64,000 nucleotides of DNA, taken from positions 1 to 64,000 of the forward strand of contig NZ_BDBX01000027.1 of assembly GCF_001613205.1 (NCBI RefSeq), read 5' to 3'. Numbering within the stretch: the first letter of the stretch is position 1; each line of letters starts with the position of its first letter. Positions 34,097 to 43,570 of the stretch are shown here, piece by piece. The translations under genes and the position numbers were made by a program. This DNA comes from Nocardia sienata NBRC 100364. Lineage in GTDB: Bacteria > Actinomycetota > Actinomycetes > Mycobacteriales > Mycobacteriaceae. Below the pieces are notes generated by a model. It was not told where the DNA came from, searched no databases, and saw only the letters and a list, made by a program, of their open reading frames with translations.

Positions 34097-36903
34097 CACT
34101 CACCCACCGCCTCGGCGCCGAGAGTGAACAGCCGGGCCAGGTCGTCGTTGCCGAGTTCGGTGATCCAGTTCTCACCGACCCCGACCGCCAGATCGGCGAG
34201 TTCGCTCTTGCCCGTGATCATCTCGTCGATACGTTCCTCGATGGTGTCGACGCAGACCAGTTTGCGCACCTGCACCGCCCGGCGCTGCCCGATCCGGAAC
34301 GCGCGGTCGGTGGCCTGGTTCTCCACGGCCGGATTCCACCAGCGATCGAGATGCACGACATGATTGGCGGCGGTCAGGTTCAACCCGGTACCCCCGGCCT
34401 TTAGCGAGAGCAGCATGATCGGCGGCCCCCCGGCACCCTGGAACGCCGCGACCATCCCGTCACGTCGTTTCTTGGCGACGCCGCCGTGCAGGAACGGAAT
34501 CTCCCCACCGAACCGTTCGGCGAGGTAGGGGGCGATGAGCTCGCCGAACTCGCGGAACTGCGTGAACAGCAGCGCCTTCTCCCCTTCGGCCAGGACGGCG
34601 TCGAGCACATCCTCGACCAGCGCCAGCTTGCCGGATCGGTGGGCGCCGCGCCGCAGCACCGCCGAGGAGTCGCCGAGGAAATGCGCGGGGTGATTGCAGA
34701 CCTGCTTCAGCCGGGTGAGCGCGCCGAGCACCGCCCCTTTGCGGGCCATTCCCTTGGCATCGCGCAGTTTGTCGAGCATATCCTCGACCACCGCCTGATA
34801 CAGGGCGGCCTGTTCGACGGTGAGGTTGGCCCGGACGGTCATCTCGAGTTTGTCCGGCAGATCGCTGATCACGGCGGGGTCGGTTTTCACGCGGCGCAAT
34901 AGGAACGGGGAGGTCACGGTGCGCAGCCGGGTCACCGCGTTCTCGTCGTTCTCCCGCTCGATCGGTACGGCGAAGCGAGCCCGGAAGGTCTGCGGGCTGC
35001 CCAGTAGTCTCGGTATCGCGAAATCGAAGATCGAGCGAAGCTCTTCGAGCCGATTCTCCACCGGCGTACCGGTGAGCGCCAGCCGATGCCGGGCGGGCAG
35101 CGCCCGGGCGGCCCGGGCCTGCCGGGTCACCGCGTTCTTGATGTGCTGGGCCTCGTCGAGCACCACTCGTTCCCACTGCTGCCGGGACAGGTCGGCGACA
35201 TCACGAGCGAGCAGCGCGTAGGTGGTGACCACCAGGTCCGCCCCGGCCACCGCGGCGTCGAGATCGCGCCCCTGCGCGCGTCCGGTGCCGTGATGTACCA
35301 GGACACGCAGATCGGGCGCGAACCGTTCGGCTTCGCGCTGCCAGTTGCCGACCACCGACATAGGGCACACCAGCACGGTCGGCCCGGGCGCGCGATCGCC
35401 CTCGCGTTCGTGCAGCAGCAGGGCCAGGACCTGGACCGTCTTACCCAGACCCATATCGTCGGCGAGGACCGCACCGCAGCCGAGCCGGTTCATGGTCGCC
35501 AGCCAGGCCAGGCCGCGTTCCTGGTAGGGACGCAGCTGCGCCTTCAACCGTCCGGGCACGGGCACCGGATCCACCGGGCGGCCGGGGTCGAACAGCGCGG
35601 CGGGCCAGCCGCTCGCCGTGACCTCGGTCAGCGGCACACTCCCGGCCCCGCTCCGGCTGATCTCGCCGATCAGATCGGAGAGGGTTATCTCGTTGTCCCC
35701 CTGGTGCAGGGCCACGAATTTCGCGGCGGCCGCGAGAACGGTGTGATCGGCCTGCACCCATTCGCCGCGCAGGCGCACCAGATCGGACTGGGCGGTGATC
35801 AATCGCCGCATCTCGTCCTGGGACAGCACGGTGTCGCCGAGTGCCAGCTCCCACCGGTAGCCGACCAGCCCGTCCAGCCCCACCGTGCTCTCGGCGGCGG
35901 GTACCGCGGCACCCTCGACCCGCAGCCGCAGGCTCGGCTCGGTGATGTTCCAGGCCCGGGGCAGCAGCAGCGGGATACCCGCGGCCGACAGCGCCTGCGA
36001 CCCGTGGGCGACCAGATCGGCCACCACCTCGGTCGGCAGCAGCAGATCGAGACTGTGCGGATCACCCGGGACATCGCGCAGCCGGGGATAGGCGCGCTGC
36101 GCCCGGCCCAGCCATTCCAGACCCAGCCGAACCTCGTCGGCCGCGCCGGGCACCGGGATCGGCCGCGGTGCCGCCCCGTCGACCCGCAGGCAGACCTCGA
36201 GCCGCCACAGCGCGGACGCCTCCGCAGTATCGGCGAACTCCCCGTCGGGTTCGCGCAGGCGCAGGACCAGTCCGGTCTCGTCGCGGGCGCGGCTGTCCCG
36301 CCACTGCCGCAGCACCTCGGCCGCCTGATGGCTGCCGGTCTCCACGGGAACATCCGTGCGCAGACCGTGCACCAGCGGATGCGGGTGCGGGTCCACCGCG
36401 ATCAGTTCCCGCACCATCGGATCGGTGAGTTCGGTGACCATATCGTCGAGCACATCGCCGGGCGGCCCGGCGACCCGCAGCGCCGGCGGTAGCAGGGCGG
36501 CGAGTTCGGCGAGCCAGGCACGCTGGCCCGACCCTCCGGACAACTGCCAGCGCGCCCACCATTCACCGTCGTCACGCCGGAGTTCGGGGACCACCGCGCC
36601 GGCCCGCACCCAGCGTTCGATCCCGTGGGCGATATGAGACAGCAAGCGCAGATCCCCGGCCACGGCACCGGCCGGCAACCGCTGCCGTAGCGCGGCGGCG
36701 GCCGGCCCCGGGGCGAGCGCGTGCGCCCGCACGGTCTCCCCGCGGGTGCCGGCGTCGTCCACCACGAGCACCTCGACCCGGTGCCGGAACCGCGATTCGG
36801 CCAGTACCGACCCGAGCAGCCCCGGCACGGGCGGCTCGTCCGCGCTGCCGGGGGCACGCCACAGCAGCAGCCCGGAACCGGGCGACCACAGTCCGTGCAA
36901 CAT
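34096..36903 (-). CDS. SNF2-family DEAD/DEAH-like helicase
   Basis: 935-aa ATP-dependent translocase. The long N-terminal region (about 1-450) is bacterial-SNF2 specific. Motor motifs in order: Walker A LADDMGLGKTVQVLALL, VLDEAQHIKN (DEAQ-like box), LALTGTPVENRLEELRSIFDF, then the second RecA domain with LLSLKAGGTGLNLTAANHVVHLDRWWNPAVENQATDRAFRIGQ. Function in vivo unclear (remodelling, repair). It is followed directly by the SWIM gene. Confidence 0.95.
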   Translation of the reverse strand: MLHGLWSPGSGLLLWRAPGSADEPPVPGLLGSVLAESRFRHRVEVLVVDDAGTRGETVRAHALAPGPAAAALRQRLPAGAVAGDLRLLSHIAHGIERWVRAGAVVPELRRDDGEWWARWQLSGGSGQRAWLAELAALLPPALRVAGPPGDVLDDMVTELTDPMVRELIAVDPHPHPLVHGLRTDVPVETGSHQAAEVLRQWRDSRARDETGLVLRLREPDGEFADTAEASALWRLEVCLRVDGAAPRPIPVPGAADEVRLGLEWLGRAQRAYPRLRDVPGDPHSLDLLLPTEVVADLVAHGSQALSAAGIPLLLPRAWNITEPSLRLRVEGAAVPAAESTVGLDGLVGYRWELALGDTVLSQDEMRRLITAQSDLVRLRGEWVQADHTVLAAAAKFVALHQGDNEITLSDLIGEISRSGAGSVPLTEVTASGWPAALFDPGRPVDPVPVPGRLKAQLRPYQERGLAWLATMNRLGCGAVLADDMGLGKTVQVLALLLHEREGDRAPGPTVLVCPMSVVGNWQREAERFAPDLRVLVHHGTGRAQGRDLDAAVAGADLVVTTYALLARDVADLSRQQWERVVLDEAQHIKNAVTRQARAARALPARHRLALTGTPVENRLEELRSIFDFAIPRLLGSPQTFRARFAVPIERENDENAVTRLRTVTSPFLLRRVKTDPAVISDLPDKLEMTVRANLTVEQAALYQAVVEDMLDKLRDAKGMARKGAVLGALTRLKQVCNHPAHFLGDSSAVLRRGAHRSGKLALVEDVLDAVLAEGEKALLFTQFREFGELIAPYLAERFGGEIPFLHGGVAKKRRDGMVAAFQGAGGPPIMLLSLKAGGTGLNLTAANHVVHLDRWWNPAVENQATDRAFRIGQRRAVQVRKLVCVDTIEERIDEMITGKSELADLAVGVGENWITELGNDDLARLFTLGAEAVGE

Positions 36904-37224
36904 GACCCCATCAAATCAGCCGGGTGCGACAGCCCGCGCACGGTCTCCCCCACCTCGGCGTCTCGCGGCCCGGGCGGGCGCACGCGACACCGGCCCGGCG
37001 CACCCCTGCTGTCCCTGGATTTATCCCCCGCGACGGCACATACTGGGAAATATCCGCTGGTCACCGCTGATATCGATACCCGCCGAGCGCAGCCCCGCCG
37101 GGCGGCTCGGGCTGCCTCCGGCGGCCACGCGCGGTGTCCGGCGCAGCCTGGCCCGCGAACAGCGGTCCCATCACACAGCGGCATCCCGGCACCGCGGTGC
37201 CATCGAAAAGCGGAGGGCAGCAGT
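36904..37224. other. Gene-free interval
   Basis: 321 nt between divergent genes. No supported gene. CATACTGGGAAATATCC near 37038-37054 is a possible promoter element for the rightward gene. Strong SD GGAGGG lies just before 37225. Confidence 0.5.
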
Positions 37225-37587
37225 ATGACGATTCTGCTCCAGGTTCTCGAGCAGAGCTACACGCCGACGACCCCGTGGGAACGACGCAAGTTCACCTTCG
37301 TGAATGCCGACAAGATCGTCGGCATGCGGCTCGACGGACAGTGCGGGGTATGGCTGGACCTGTCCCGGCCCGGGGAGTCGCAGCGACTGGCCCATACGGC
37401 CGTGCCAGAAGAAGCGGTCACCTTCCTTCTCACCGCCTTCGCCAAGATCGCCGAATGTACCGACAGTGGCGGGTCCTGGGTGATCGGTCACGACGGAGTA
37501 CATATCGATTCCCTGGTCGCCACGCGCTTCCCGCCCCGCAGCAACCGGGTCGACAACGACGAACTGCTGGCCCGCGCCTGGCTCTGA
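37225..37587 (+). CDS. Hypothetical protein
   Basis: 120 aa, not recognised. ATG at 37225 with GGAGGG about 8 nt upstream. The sequence looks folded and soluble: RKFTFVNADKIVGMRLDGQCGVWLDLSRPGES suggests beta structure, followed by a helical EEAVTFLLTAFAKIAEC and a SGGSWVIGHDGVHIDSL strand region. No signal or membrane segment. Monocistronic by context. Confidence 0.7.
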   Translation: MTILLQVLEQSYTPTTPWERRKFTFVNADKIVGMRLDGQCGVWLDLSRPGESQRLAHTAVPEEAVTFLLTAFAKIAECTDSGGSWVIGHDGVHIDSLVATRFPPRSNRVDNDELLARAWL

Positions 37588-37637
37588 CTCCGAGACCCCG
37601 GTAGCTGTCGGAGGGTTCCGGTATACCGGTATCCGTG

Positions 37638-38348
37638 ATGACACGGGGGACGATTCACGCGGTCACCGCTCTGTGCGCCGCCTTTCTGCTACTGGCTTCG
37701 GGTACCGGGTGCGCGGCGGTCACCGGACAGCGGCCCGCACCGGGCAGTCCGGGACGGGCGCAACTCGAACAGTTGCTCGGCGCGGTCCGGGTGGTGCCGC
37801 AACGCCCACATCCGGGCGGATACGAACGCGGCTGCGGGGCCGGGCAGGGGTGCGTTTTCGGCCCCGCCTGGTCCGACGATCACGACGGCCCCGGCGGCCG
37901 GGACGGCTGCGATACCCGCAACAATGTGCTCGCGCGCCAGCTCACCGGAGTCGGCTACCGGCCCGGCAGTCACCGGTGCGTCGTGCAGTCGGGCACGCTG
38001 GCCGACCCCTACACCGGTGCCCTCATCGTGTTCGGCAAGGAGAACGCCCGGCGGATACCGATCGACCACATCTACCCGCTGGCCGCGGCCTGGGATCTCG
38101 GGGCGGCCGGGTGGCCGGCCGCGCAGCGGATCCGGTTCGCCAACGATGTCGATTACAACCTGCAGGCCACCGACGACGCCGCCAATACCGACAAGAGCGA
38201 CAGCACACCCGCGGACTGGCTACCGCCGTCCCGGGCCGGGCACTGCTACTACGCGGGCCGCTACCTCACGGTCGCGCTGCGCTACGGGCTTCCGATCACC
38301 GCCGCCGATCACTCGGCGCTGCGCCGGGTCGCGGCGACCTGCGGATGA
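37638..38348 (+). CDS. Secreted HNH-type nuclease (DUF1524-like)
   Basis: 236 aa. An N-terminal signal sequence with Cys25 (LLLASGTGC, imperfect lipobox) suggests export, possibly as a lipoprotein. The nuclease core is RIPIDHIYPLAAAWDLGA (Asp-His pair about 143-144) followed by RIRFANDVDYNLQATDDAANTDKSDSTPADWLP, the N and K/D parts of an HNH/GmrSD-C-type site. Several Cys probably pair. Likely extracellular DNA degradation. ATG 37638 (or GTG 37635); no strong SD. Confidence 0.87.
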   Translation: MTRGTIHAVTALCAAFLLLASGTGCAAVTGQRPAPGSPGRAQLEQLLGAVRVVPQRPHPGGYERGCGAGQGCVFGPAWSDDHDGPGGRDGCDTRNNVLARQLTGVGYRPGSHRCVVQSGTLADPYTGALIVFGKENARRIPIDHIYPLAAAWDLGAAGWPAAQRIRFANDVDYNLQATDDAANTDKSDSTPADWLPPSRAGHCYYAGRYLTVALRYGLPITAADHSALRRVAATCG

Positions 38349-38357
38349 TCACCCCGC

Positions 38358-39173
38358 CTACACGCCCGTGGCCACCGGCCGCTTCGGATCGTGTGCCCAC
38401 TGCGACCAGGAGCCCGGATAGAGCGCGGCCTGTACTCCCACCACGGCCAGCGCCGCGATCGCGTGCGCGGCCGTGACGCCCGAACCGCAGTACACCGCGA
38501 CCGGGGCCTCCCCGATTTCACCGAACCGCTCGCGCAGCAGGTCTTCGGGAAGAAAACAGCCGTCCTGATCCAGATTCTCGCTACTCGGCGCGCTGATCGC
38601 GCCGGGTATGTGCCCGGCTCGGGGATCGAGGTGTTCCTGTTCGCCGCGGTAGCGCTCGGCCGCGCGGGCATCCAGCAGGACCCCCTCCCAGCGGGCGACC
38701 GCGTCGGCGTCTATCACCGGCAGCCGGCCCGGTCGCAATTCGATATCCCCGGGCGCCGGATCGGGTTCCACCCCGGTGGCCAGTTCGCCGCCGGACCGGG
38801 TCCAGGCCGGGAGCCCGCCGTCCAGGATCCGTACATCGGCGATACCCGCCCAGCGCAGCAACCACCACGCCCGCGCCGCGGACATCCCGCCGATCGCGTC
38901 GTAGACCACCACGGGATCGCCTGTGCACAGACCCCAGCTGCGGGCGCATTTCTGCAGCCGGCCCGGGTCCGGGAGCGGATGCCGACCGTGGGCGGGTGAG
39001 GGCAGGGCGGCGAGTTCGGTATCCAGGTCGACGAACACCGCTCCGGGTATATGACCGTTCTGATAATGCTGCGGCCCGTCGGGATCGCCGAGTTGCCAGC
39101 GCACATCCAGCAGGCGCAGATCCTTCTCTGTCGATTCCCGGAGTTCTTCAGCCGAGATCAATACCGCGTTCAA
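38358..39173 (-). CDS. Sulfurtransferase, two rhodanese domains (MST type)
   Basis: 271 aa. The N-terminal rhodanese domain lacks the active Cys (VVVYDAIGG). The C-terminal domain carries VAVYCGSGVTAAHAI: the CGSGVT loop is that of 3-mercaptopyruvate sulfurtransferase, not thiosulfate rhodanese. A TTG start at 39173 with GAGGAG 6 nt upstream is preferred; an ATG at 39242 would add 23 unconserved residues. Convergent with the HNH nuclease gene, only 9 nt apart. Confidence 0.9.
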   Translation of the reverse strand: MNAVLISAEELRESTEKDLRLLDVRWQLGDPDGPQHYQNGHIPGAVFVDLDTELAALPSPAHGRHPLPDPGRLQKCARSWGLCTGDPVVVYDAIGGMSAARAWWLLRWAGIADVRILDGGLPAWTRSGGELATGVEPDPAPGDIELRPGRLPVIDADAVARWEGVLLDARAAERYRGEQEHLDPRAGHIPGAISAPSSENLDQDGCFLPEDLLRERFGEIGEAPVAVYCGSGVTAAHAIAALAVVGVQAALYPGSWSQWAHDPKRPVATGV

Positions 39174-39274
39174 CGCAGCTCCTCGTCCAAGGGTCTGGAA
39201 CAGATTTCGCCACGGTACGCGCGGGCGGTCCGCGAAGTCCACGCATACGCCGATATTCGCGGCGAAATCCGGTG

Positions 39275-40726
39275 TCAGATCCGGGCGAGCAGGGTCAGCG
39301 GATCCTCCAGCAGGCCGGCAACGGTTACCAGGAAGCGGGCCGCCGCCTCACCGTCGATCATCCGATGATCGAAACTCAGCGTCAGTGTCGCCACCGAGCG
39401 GATCGTCAATTCGTCGCGGAAGACCCACGGTCGTTTCACCACCGACCCCAGACACAGGATCGCGGCCTCCCCTGGATTGACCAGCGGAGTACCGGATTCC
39501 ACGCCGAATACGCCGACATTGGAGATGGTGAAGGTGCCACCGCGCAGATCGGCCGGCCCCGCCCGGCCGTCGCGCGCGGTCCGGGCCAGCCACCCGATTT
39601 CACGGCACAGCTCCCGCAGGCTCAGGGTCTGGGCGTCCTTGATATTGGGCACCAGCAGCCCGCGCGGGGCGGCCACCGCGATACCCAGATTGACGTAGTG
39701 CCGCGTGACGATCTCCGCGTTCGCCTCGTCCCAGAAGGTGTTGAGCACGGGGAATTCGGCCAGCGCGGCGAGTACCGATTTCGCCACCAGCGCGAGCAGG
39801 GTCGGGGTGATTCCTTCGAAGGATCGGGTGGCGCGCAGATGTTCCAGCAGTTCTAGCGAGGCCGTGACGTCCACGGTGATCGAGGTGTCGGCCTGGGGGA
39901 TCGTGCGCGCACTGGTCACCATGGCTTCCGCGGTCCGCTTGCGGACCCCGGCGATCGGCGTGCGCTCCTCCCGGACCGACCCGGCGGCCCGTTGCCCGGC
40001 GGTCGCTACCTCGTCACCGGTCCCGCGCTCGCGTGTATCGGGTTCGGAAACCGGTACCGCGCCACGGACGTCCGCGACGGTGACAGCCCCGTCCGGTCCG
40101 GAACCGGCCACGTACCACAGGTCTATGCCCAGCTCCCGGGCCAGTTTGCGGGCTCCCGGAGTCGCGGCCACCCGTTGCGATTCGGCCGTGCCTGCGCGTA
40201 CGGGTTCACCACCGCGTGCCGGCGGCTCCGCCACCGTCCGGGCCGCCGCGCCGGGTGATCCACCGATGACGCCGCTCTCGTAGGACATCCCGTTACCCCC
40301 GGATGCCTCCGTAGGCGGTGCCGCCGCACCGCCGGAGCGCTGCCCACCGCGCCGCCGCGAGGGACGCTCTTCCGACGGCCCGTAACCGACCAGCACCGAG
40401 GGGCGCCCCTCGGCACCCGATTCCGCTGCGGCCGTGCGTATCCGGAGTAGCGGCGCACCGACGTCGATGGTTTCGCCGGGTTCGGCGAGCAGTTCCACGA
40501 CGGTCCCCGCGAATGGGGACGGTAACGCGACCACCGCTTTCGCGGTCTCGACCTCGGCGATGGTCTGGTTCAACGTGATTTCGTCGCCCACCGCCACCGT
40601 CCAGTTCTGGAATTCGGCATCGGTGAGTCCTTCGCCGAGATCCGGGAGACGGAACTCCAGGATCTCGCCGGTATCTGCGGCACGACCTTCGTCGGCGCGG
40701 GCGTCGTCGTCCACGGTTTCGGGCAC
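39275..40726 (-). CDS. bkdC: Branched-chain 2-oxoacid dehydrogenase E2 (dihydrolipoamide acyltransferase)
   Basis: About 483 aa. Lipoyl domain with Lys63 in VETAKAVVALPSPFAGTV, a Gly/Arg-rich linker, the peripheral subunit-binding domain (ATPGARKLARELGIDLWYVAGSGPDGAVTVADV), and the catalytic domain ending in LSFDHRMIDGEAAARFL (HxxxDG type). Transfers the branched acyl group to CoA. Start ambiguous: GTG 40726 has no free SD; GTG 40714 sits 11 nt after GGAGG. Last gene of the bkdABC set; no E3 gene is visible, so a general lipoamide dehydrogenase is presumably shared. Confidence 0.95.
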   Translation of the reverse strand: MPETVDDDARADEGRAADTGEILEFRLPDLGEGLTDAEFQNWTVAVGDEITLNQTIAEVETAKAVVALPSPFAGTVVELLAEPGETIDVGAPLLRIRTAAAESGAEGRPSVLVGYGPSEERPSRRRGGQRSGGAAAPPTEASGGNGMSYESGVIGGSPGAAARTVAEPPARGGEPVRAGTAESQRVAATPGARKLARELGIDLWYVAGSGPDGAVTVADVRGAVPVSEPDTRERGTGDEVATAGQRAAGSVREERTPIAGVRKRTAEAMVTSARTIPQADTSITVDVTASLELLEHLRATRSFEGITPTLLALVAKSVLAALAEFPVLNTFWDEANAEIVTRHYVNLGIAVAAPRGLLVPNIKDAQTLSLRELCREIGWLARTARDGRAGPADLRGGTFTISNVGVFGVESGTPLVNPGEAAILCLGSVVKRPWVFRDELTIRSVATLTLSFDHRMIDGEAAARFLVTVAGLLEDPLTLLARI

Positions 40727-40756
40727 CTCCGGCTGGCATCAGGGCGGGATCACACT

Positions 40757-41731
40757 TCAGGCGGCAAGCGTTCGATCGACCGCCTCCAGGATCCGATCCG
40801 GGTCGGGCAGATGATGCTTCTCGAGCTTAGCCGGAGGGTAGGGGATATCGAACCCGGCGACCCGCAGTACCGGCGCCTCGAGCCGGTAGAAGCACCGCTC
40901 GGTGATCCGGGCGGCGATCTCGGCGCCGACACCGCCGGTGCGCGACGCTTCGTGCACCACGATGAGCCGGCCCGTCCGGTCCACCGACTCGGCGACGGTG
41001 TCCACGTCCAGCGGTGCCAGGCTCCGCAGATCCACGACCTCCAGCGAGATCCCTTCCTCGGCGCCCGCCTTCGCGGCGGCCAGCGCGGTGGCGACAGTGC
41101 CGCCGTAGGCGACCACGGTGGCATCGGTCCCGCGCACGCACACCCGGGCCCGGTCCAGCGGCAGGTCGGGTTCGGCGGCCGGATCGAACTCGGCCTTGTC
41201 CCAGTACCGGCGCTTGGGTTCGAAGAAGATCACCGGGTCGTCCAGGGCGATCGCCTGCCGGATCATGGTGAAGGCGTCGGCCGGATTACTCGGTGCCACC
41301 ACCCGCAACCCCGCGGTGTGCGCGAAATACGCCTCAGGTGATTCCGAATGATGCTCGACCGAGCCGATGCCGCCCCCGAACGGGATGCGGATGGTCAACG
41401 GCGCCCGCACCGCGCCCCGGGTCCGGTAGTGGATCTTGGCGACCTGGGAGACGATCTGGTCGAACGCCGGATACACGAACCCGTCGAACTGGATCTCGCA
41501 CACCGGCCGGTAGCCGCGCAGCGCCATCCCGAACGCGGTACCGATGATCCCCGACTCCGCCAGCGGGGTATCGATCACGCGACGTTCACCGAAATCCTTC
41601 TGCAGCGCGTCGGTGACCCGGAAAACCCCACCGAGGCGGCCGATGTCCTCGCCCATCAGCACCACTTTCGGATCGTCCTCGAGCGCGCTGCGCAGCCCGG
41701 CGTTGAGCGCCGCGGCGAAGGTGGTGATCAT
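40757..41731 (-). CDS. bkdB: Branched-chain 2-oxoacid dehydrogenase E1 beta
   Basis: 324 aa. LMGEDIGRLGGVFRVT, FADQ-type FDQIVSQVAKIHYRT and IPFGGGIGSVEHHSESPEAYFAHTAGLRVVAPS are E1-beta signatures. It forms a heterotetramer with E1 alpha and supplies part of the thiamine-diphosphate site. ATG 41731 has AAGGAG upstream and overlaps the E1-alpha stop (ATGA). Confidence 0.96.
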   Translation of the reverse strand: MITTFAAALNAGLRSALEDDPKVVLMGEDIGRLGGVFRVTDALQKDFGERRVIDTPLAESGIIGTAFGMALRGYRPVCEIQFDGFVYPAFDQIVSQVAKIHYRTRGAVRAPLTIRIPFGGGIGSVEHHSESPEAYFAHTAGLRVVAPSNPADAFTMIRQAIALDDPVIFFEPKRRYWDKAEFDPAAEPDLPLDRARVCVRGTDATVVAYGGTVATALAAAKAGAEEGISLEVVDLRSLAPLDVDTVAESVDRTGRLIVVHEASRTGGVGAEIAARITERCFYRLEAPVLRVAGFDIPYPPAKLEKHHLPDPDRILEAVDRTLAA

Positions 41732-42858
41732 GAGCGGACTCCTTCCTCGCGCGAAGTGGGCGCGACGGTGACGAGCGCCCCGGCCGGGTCGTCGGCCAGG
41801 TAGGCGAGATAGTCCCGGCGCTGCTCGTCGAGGCCCCGGTGCCCGGTCGCGTAGACGTGCTCGAAGAGTTCCGCCGGCTCGGGGTCGGCCATGGTGAGGG
41901 TCTCGGTGCGCATCTGGTGGGCGACCTCGTCGGCGCGTTCCTGCACTCGGTGCCGGGTCTCGGCGTCGAGCAGGCCTTCGCGTTCCAGCAGCAGTCGCAT
42001 CCGCAGGATGGGGTCGCGCCGCGCCCACTCCTCGGTCTCGGCCGCGGTGCGGTAGCGGGTGGGGTCGTCGGCGGTCGTATGCGGACCCATGCGGTAGGTG
42101 ATCGCCTCGACGAACGAGGGGCCGCCTCCGCTGCGGGCGCGGGCGACCGCCTGCCTGGTGACAGCCAGGACGGCCAGCACATCGTTGCCGTCCACCCGGA
42201 TCGCGGGGATGCCGTAACCGATCGCGCGCTGGGCGATCGGTGTCGCGCTCTGCAACTGCACCGGCTCACTGATCGCCCAGTGATTGTTCTGGCAGAAGAA
42301 CACCACCGGCGCGCTCCAGCTCGCGGCGAAGGTCAGTGCTTCGGCGATATCCCCTTGGCTGGTGGCGCCGTCGCCGAAGTACGTGACGGTCGCGATCTCG
42401 GCGCCGTCGAGGTGGGCCGCATAGGCATAACCGGTGGCGTGCAACGCCTGGGCGCCGACCACGATCGCCGGGTTGGCCATATTGGCCACCGCCGGATCCC
42501 CGGCGGAATGCGAGACGCCCCGCCACATCGCGGTCATGGCACTCGGCCGCACACCGCGGCAATAAGCGACGGCGCTCTCCCGATAGCTACCGAACACATA
42601 GTCGTCGGGGTGCAGTGCGTGGGCCGACCCCACCTGGGCCGCCTCCTGGCCCTGGCACGGCGCCCAGAGGCCGAGTTGACCCTGCCGGGCCAGCGCGACG
42701 GCCTCGGTATCGATCCGCCGGGTGACCACCAGGTCTTCATAGAGCCGACGCAGTTCACCGGGTCCGATATCGGCGACCAGGGCCTGATATTCGGGATGGT
42801 GCACCCGAGCGCCGTCGGGCTGGATCAACTGCACCGGATACTCGGTTGTGCCGGGCAT
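41728..42858 (-). CDS. bkdA: Branched-chain 2-oxoacid dehydrogenase E1 alpha
   Basis: 376 aa. The thiamine diphosphate/Mg motif is TYFGDGATSQGDIAEALTFAASWSAPVVFFCQNNHWAISEP; the phosphorylation-loop region ITYRMGPHTTADDPTRYR is present. It decarboxylates 2-oxoisovalerate, 2-oxoisocaproate and 2-oxo-3-methylvalerate. First gene of the operon, divergent from an Lrp/AsnC regulator. Works upstream of the valine block at 23-28 kb. Confidence 0.96.
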   Translation of the reverse strand: MPGTTEYPVQLIQPDGARVHHPEYQALVADIGPGELRRLYEDLVVTRRIDTEAVALARQGQLGLWAPCQGQEAAQVGSAHALHPDDYVFGSYRESAVAYCRGVRPSAMTAMWRGVSHSAGDPAVANMANPAIVVGAQALHATGYAYAAHLDGAEIATVTYFGDGATSQGDIAEALTFAASWSAPVVFFCQNNHWAISEPVQLQSATPIAQRAIGYGIPAIRVDGNDVLAVLAVTRQAVARARSGGGPSFVEAITYRMGPHTTADDPTRYRTAAETEEWARRDPILRMRLLLEREGLLDAETRHRVQERADEVAHQMRTETLTMADPEPAELFEHVYATGHRGLDEQRRDYLAYLADDPAGALVTVAPTSREEGVRS

Positions 42859-42889
42859 CGGCCTCGCCTCCTCACGCGGGTCACGCGCT

Positions 42890-42909
42890 TATGTGGCCTG
42901 TAACACATA
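42890..42909. promoter_or_regulatory. Inverted repeat in the bkdA/bkdR intergenic region
   Basis: TATGTG (42890-42895) and CACATA (42904-42909) with an 8-nt spacer, 32 nt upstream of bkdA; a candidate site for the divergent Lrp/AsnC regulator. Confidence 0.4.
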
Positions 42910-43002
42910 GCATCCACGATTAAGCGATCTGCGCAAGCCTTGATCCGACAACTGATCAGAATGCACGGTTTTACCGCCACGAATCCTGTCATACTGCGTC
43001 AT

Positions 43003-43524
43003 ATGACCAGTCCGGAGACTTCCGATGCGGTGGTCGACGCCACCGATGCGCGCCTGTTGCTCGAATTGATCGCCAACCCCCGGGCCACCGGTGTCGAACT
43101 GGCCGCCCGGCTCGGACTGTCCCGTAACACCGTGCAGGCGCGGCTCACCCGCTGGGAAGCCACCGGCGTGCTGGGCAGCTTCGAACGCCGGGTCGAGTTG
43201 CGGGCGCTGGGCTACCGGCTGTCGGCCTTCGTCGCAGTGGTGGTGGACCAGCACCGGCTGGAAGCGGTGGTCGGCGAGCTGGCCGGGATCCCGGAGGTGA
43301 CCGAGGTGTGCGGTATGACCGGCCCCACCGACCTCACAGTTCGGGTGGTGGCTCGCGACGCCGACGACCTCTACCGGATCACCGGGCAGATTCTGAAGAT
43401 TCCCGGGGTCGTCCGCACGAATATGGCGCTGGTGATGCAGGAATCGGTGGGACCGCGTACCGCGCCGCTGTTGCGCCGGCTCGCCGAGCAGTCACGCCCG
43501 GCCGACGGGCGCCGATCCGATTAA
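43003..43524 (+). CDS. bkdR: Lrp/AsnC-family regulator
   Basis: 173 aa. Winged HTH (RATGVELAARLGLSRNTVQARLTRWEATGVLGSF) followed by the RAM/ligand-binding domain. Divergent from bkdA-bkdB-bkdC, so it probably senses branched-chain amino acids or keto acids and controls that operon. ATG 43003 lies 7 nt after CATACT, a leaderless arrangement; the frame is open to 42940 but the extra residues look non-coding. Confidence 0.9.
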   Translation: MTSPETSDAVVDATDARLLLELIANPRATGVELAARLGLSRNTVQARLTRWEATGVLGSFERRVELRALGYRLSAFVAVVVDQHRLEAVVGELAGIPEVTEVCGMTGPTDLTVRVVARDADDLYRITGQILKIPGVVRTNMALVMQESVGPRTAPLLRRLAEQSRPADGRRSD

Positions 43525-43548
43525 GCGACATATATGGGTAAATGTCGC
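43525..43548. promoter_or_regulatory. Operator-like palindrome before the SDR gene
   Basis: GCGACAT (43525-43531) and ATGTCGC (43542-43548), 10-nt spacer, immediately after the bkdR stop and 22 nt before the SDR start. Likely operator for the SDR gene; the TetR gene downstream is the obvious candidate ligand. Confidence 0.55.
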
Positions 43549-43570
43549 ATGTAACCGCTAAGGTGCCGGC

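Noticed and set aside
36721-37224. N-terminal extension of the protein starting at 37225
   Set aside because: The upstream part is antisense to the SNF2 gene and unconserved; a strong SD precedes 37225.
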